Below are positions 61,628-64,000 of a DNA stretch of 64,000 nucleotides, one piece after another. The translations under genes were made by a program, and so were the position numbers. The stretch is from assembly GCA_026936335.1 (NCBI GenBank), contig JAPMXV010000034.1, positions 380,001 through 444,000 of the forward strand. The letters are read 5' to 3'. This stretch comes from Mantamonas sphyraenae. Taxonomy: Eukaryota; CRuMs; Mantamonadidae. The notes beneath the pieces were generated by a model, which saw nothing but the letters and a program-made list of their open reading frames with translations, made no database searches and was not told the DNA's origin. Each line of letters opens with the position of its first letter. The stretch's first letter is position 1.

Positions 61628-64000
61628 ATGTCCGGGCTCTTGGCCACTGTCGACACGACCTTGCGTCGTATCCTCCTCTCCGAGGAACACATGGACAAAA
61701 TGACCCTTGACCTTGTCTTTATTGACAAGGACCTCGGCGAAACCTACAGTCAGTACGCCTACGAACACCACAAGACCGCCTATCGTCGCTTCATCACGCT
61801 CGGCGTCATTCTCTACGCCCTCTTTGGCATCACAGACATCGGCACCTACACAGGCCAACAGTTTACAGACCTGCTTCTTGCCCGCGGCACCTTTTGTTTG
61901 GTAATCGGCCCGGCCTACCTCGCCTTCATCTACTCTCCTCTCCTCAAGCCCTACTACCGCCACGTGCAAATGACCATCATGTTCACTTGCATCTTTTGTA
62001 CACAGGTTATCGTCATCATCCGAAGGACTGAATACTTCGTCGGCACCTCCTTTTGGCTCGTCGCCTGGATTTTCCAGGCCCTTTCCCGCCTCGAAGTCCG
62101 CGACATGGCTCTCATCTACACAGCCACCTTTCTCAGCACCCGTGCCTTGGTTCTCATTGTCGGCCTCTTTTACCGCTACGACACATTTACCTGGGACATC
62201 TTTATTTCCGTCTCCGCTCAGGACGCCATCAACTACGGCAGTGGCGCCGTTACTGCCTTTTTCATTCTTGTCGCCGAACGTCGAGACTTCCTCACCATCA
62301 CCGCCGCCTACGAACGTCTCCTCGGCGCAAACACAGAGCGTGTCCAACACCTCGAGCAATGTTGCGGCTACGACGTCGCTGCCATCTTCCAGAGCCACGC
62401 TGCCGACCCCGCCCCGTTCCCTATGCCCGTTTTGGCACTCTCCCTCCAGCCGGAAACCGCTTCCCTCGACCACATCTCCGCCACAGACAACGCCTGCACA
62501 GGCACGGAAAACCCCGTGGCCACAGCCCTATCTGAACTCTGTGCAGAGAACGACATTCAGGTCTGGCGCCAGTACGGCGATCGCGTCCTCATTGCCGCTC
62601 CCGTCTCCAGCTTCCTCGACTATCTCGACCACCAGGACGACATCAGCGAGCCCTTCTACAACACAGCCGCACAGCTCATCATCCAACTCGCCCTCAACTT
62701 GCACAGCATCGTCGGCCCGCGCAACGACGTTCAAGTCACTCTCAACATCAACGTCGCCGATCTCGCTCACGTCCGCTGCGGTGTCCAGGAGTACATGGGT
62801 GGCCGCATTAGCGGTCCTGCTGTGCACAACGCCATCCACAATGTCCTTTCCGATCACGACTCCTTTCCTATCCGTGTCCTCGCCCGCGACCAACTCGCTG
62901 CAAACTCCATCCTCTCCGTCTTCACCCAGTATGCCTCCTATCACACCATTGACCCGGCTCTCTCCACCAACCCTTCCTCCTCTGTCCTCCTCGCCCTAGA
63001 GCCTTCATCCGGCGCCATCCTCTCCAGGCGCAACTCCGTCACTCCCAGCCGCCGCGGCTCCATCACCCCCTCCCGCAGGGGCTCCCAATCCTCTGTGCAC
63101 ACGCCAACCGCCCTCCCCGGACGCCCAGACTCTCCCTCAAACTTCCTCCGTCGTGTCTCTGATCATCGCAAGTCCACTGATATCATGCGCATCTCTGCCG
63201 ACTCTGTCCAATCCCCCTTCACCCCTCACCACGACACGGGAAACCCCATCTCCCTCCCTCGACGCGTGTCCTCTTCTTCCAACAACCACTCCCCGGCACA
63301 CAGTCCCGAGCGCACAGGCCACCGCGACAAGCATTCCCCCGCCGGCCCCGCCTCTCTCCTTCTCGACGAACCCCACTCGCCCCTCACTCCCACAGGCATC
63401 CCTTCCACAGCTCGTCGCTTCTCCGTTGCCCTCGGGAGTGCTGACCACGACGTGACCTCCACTCCGGCAAACGCCTTTTCCGCCGTCGACCGCCTCGCCT
63501 CCATGTCCCGCGACACCGACAAGCGCAAGCGTCGCCACAAGAACAACTCCGCCAAGTACAAGGTCTCTCTTGATCTCAAGCAACGCCTCTCCTCCGTCGC
63601 CCGCTTCGATCAGGACGACCTCGATAGCTTGGACGACGACTCCTTGTGCGGTCCCTGGTGGGTCTGGTACACCAGTGATTTGCAGCCCATGCACACAGGC
63701 TACGCAGAACTCCTCAACAAGATTGCCAAACAGCTTCCCAGGCGTCGCACCAGTCTCCGCTACACAGACCCGCGCCTCGAGTCCGACTTCAACCAGGATC
63801 TCGCAAACAACTCCTTCCGCGTCCTGCAAATTGCCATCACCGTCTACATGCTCCTTCAGGTCTTTCTCGTCCTCTACGACGTCACCATCCACCCCGAACT
63901 CACCGACCAGATGGCCTTCTTCCGCGTCACGGTCTTTACCCTCACCACGGCCGGCCTCCTCGCCTTTATGCGCTCCACCTACTTTCCCACTCGCATGCAG
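61628..64000 (+). CDS. Six-helix membrane protein with degenerate adenylyl-cyclase-like domain, 3' partial
   Basis: 791 codons, open to the window end, no intron needed. Residues 1-60 are soluble; then six hydrophobic helices (from FITLGVILYALFGITDIG to AVTAFFILVAERRDF). Next is a signalling-helix-like stretch (ITAAYERLLGANTERVQHL) and about 170 residues resembling a class III cyclase C1 fold (DIQVWRQYGDRVLIAAP; VQVTLNINVADLAHVRCGVQEYMGGRISGPAVHNAI, like the I-G-x-N-x-G...G...G-x-x-V-N-x-A pattern). The segment where the metal-binding Asp is expected (PMPVLALSLQPETAS) lacks it. A Ser/Pro/Arg linker carries six RRxS motifs (63015-63430). LRYTDPRLESDFNQDL then leads into a second membrane set. 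The double layout matches animal-type adenylyl cyclases; the catalytic status is doubtful. Confidence 0.55.
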   Translation, partial: MSGLLATVDTTLRRILLSEEHMDKMTLDLVFIDKDLGETYSQYAYEHHKTAYRRFITLGVILYALFGITDIGTYTGQQFTDLLLARGTFCLVIGPAYLAFIYSPLLKPYYRHVQMTIMFTCIFCTQVIVIIRRTEYFVGTSFWLVAWIFQALSRLEVRDMALIYTATFLSTRALVLIVGLFYRYDTFTWDIFISVSAQDAINYGSGAVTAFFILVAERRDFLTITAAYERLLGANTERVQHLEQCCGYDVAAIFQSHAADPAPFPMPVLALSLQPETASLDHISATDNACTGTENPVATALSELCAENDIQVWRQYGDRVLIAAPVSSFLDYLDHQDDISEPFYNTAAQLIIQLALNLHSIVGPRNDVQVTLNINVADLAHVRCGVQEYMGGRISGPAVHNAIHNVLSDHDSFPIRVLARDQLAANSILSVFTQYASYHTIDPALSTNPSSSVLLALEPSSGAILSRRNSVTPSRRGSITPSRRGSQSSVHTPTALPGRPDSPSNFLRRVSDHRKSTDIMRISADSVQSPFTPHHDTGNPISLPRRVSSSSNNHSPAHSPERTGHRDKHSPAGPASLLLDEPHSPLTPTGIPSTARRFSVALGSADHDVTSTPANAFSAVDRLASMSRDTDKRKRRHKNNSAKYKVSLDLKQRLSSVARFDQDDLDSLDDDSLCGPWWVWYTSDLQPMHTGYAELLNKIAKQLPRRRTSLRYTDPRLESDFNQDLANNSFRVLQIAITVYMLLQVFLVLYDVTIHPELTDQMAFFRVTVFTLTTAGLLAFMRSTYFPTRMQ

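Overview
This window is nuclear DNA of a GC-rich, gene-dense, unicellular, flagellated eukaryote. The evidence is spliceosomal GT/AG introns of about 60-310 nt, a eukaryotic tRNA-Ile(AAU), a ubiquitin E1, HRD1 and HRD3, a class I histone deacetylase and ASCC3, together with two cilium/flagellum genes (CC2D2A and a SHIPPO/STPG-repeat protein). TAA, TAG and TGA are all used as stops, so the code looks standard. I cannot fix the lineage. All exon borders below were inferred by eye from splice motifs, frame and family conservation.

Layout, 1-31.7 kb: Ran-binding protein (5' end outside) overlapping a secreted protein; a membrane/coiled-coil protein; UBA1; an ankyrin/zinc-finger protein; CC2D2A head-to-head with glucose-6-phosphate isomerase; a SHIPPO-repeat protein head-to-head with a Roco GTPase; an X-Pro peptidase-like hydrolase; a small hypothetical gene; then HRD1, HRD3/SEL1L and HDAC in tight same-strand succession; then an NBS1/nibrin-like FHA-BRCT gene. 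HRD1 and HRD3, the two core partners of ER-associated degradation, overlap by four bases.

31.4-46.9 kb is a large imperfect palindrome: left arm 31416-38677, right arm 40527-46858 inverted. A third, direct copy of about 1.17 kb sits in the spacer and begins inside a tRNA gene. The left arm's outer end holds the intact NBS1-like gene and its small upstream neighbour; the right arm holds a truncated and a frameshifted copy of them. Each arm carries a tRNA-Ile and decayed LRR-ankyrin and VWA genes. Lesions private to each arm argue against a simple assembly mirror.

47-64 kb: a low-complexity nuclear-type protein, a MAPEG protein, two minisatellites, ASCC3 (with an apparent frameshift and a hairpin-forming, telomere-like intron), ribosomal protein S9, an NHL-repeat protein with an apparent frameshift, two related small two-helix membrane proteins, a propeller-like protein, and the 5' part of a six-helix membrane protein with a degenerate adenylyl-cyclase-like domain.

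A recurrent theme is operon-like spacing: same-strand neighbours overlap or abut (ATGA twice, TGAGATG once) or lie 40-120 nt apart.
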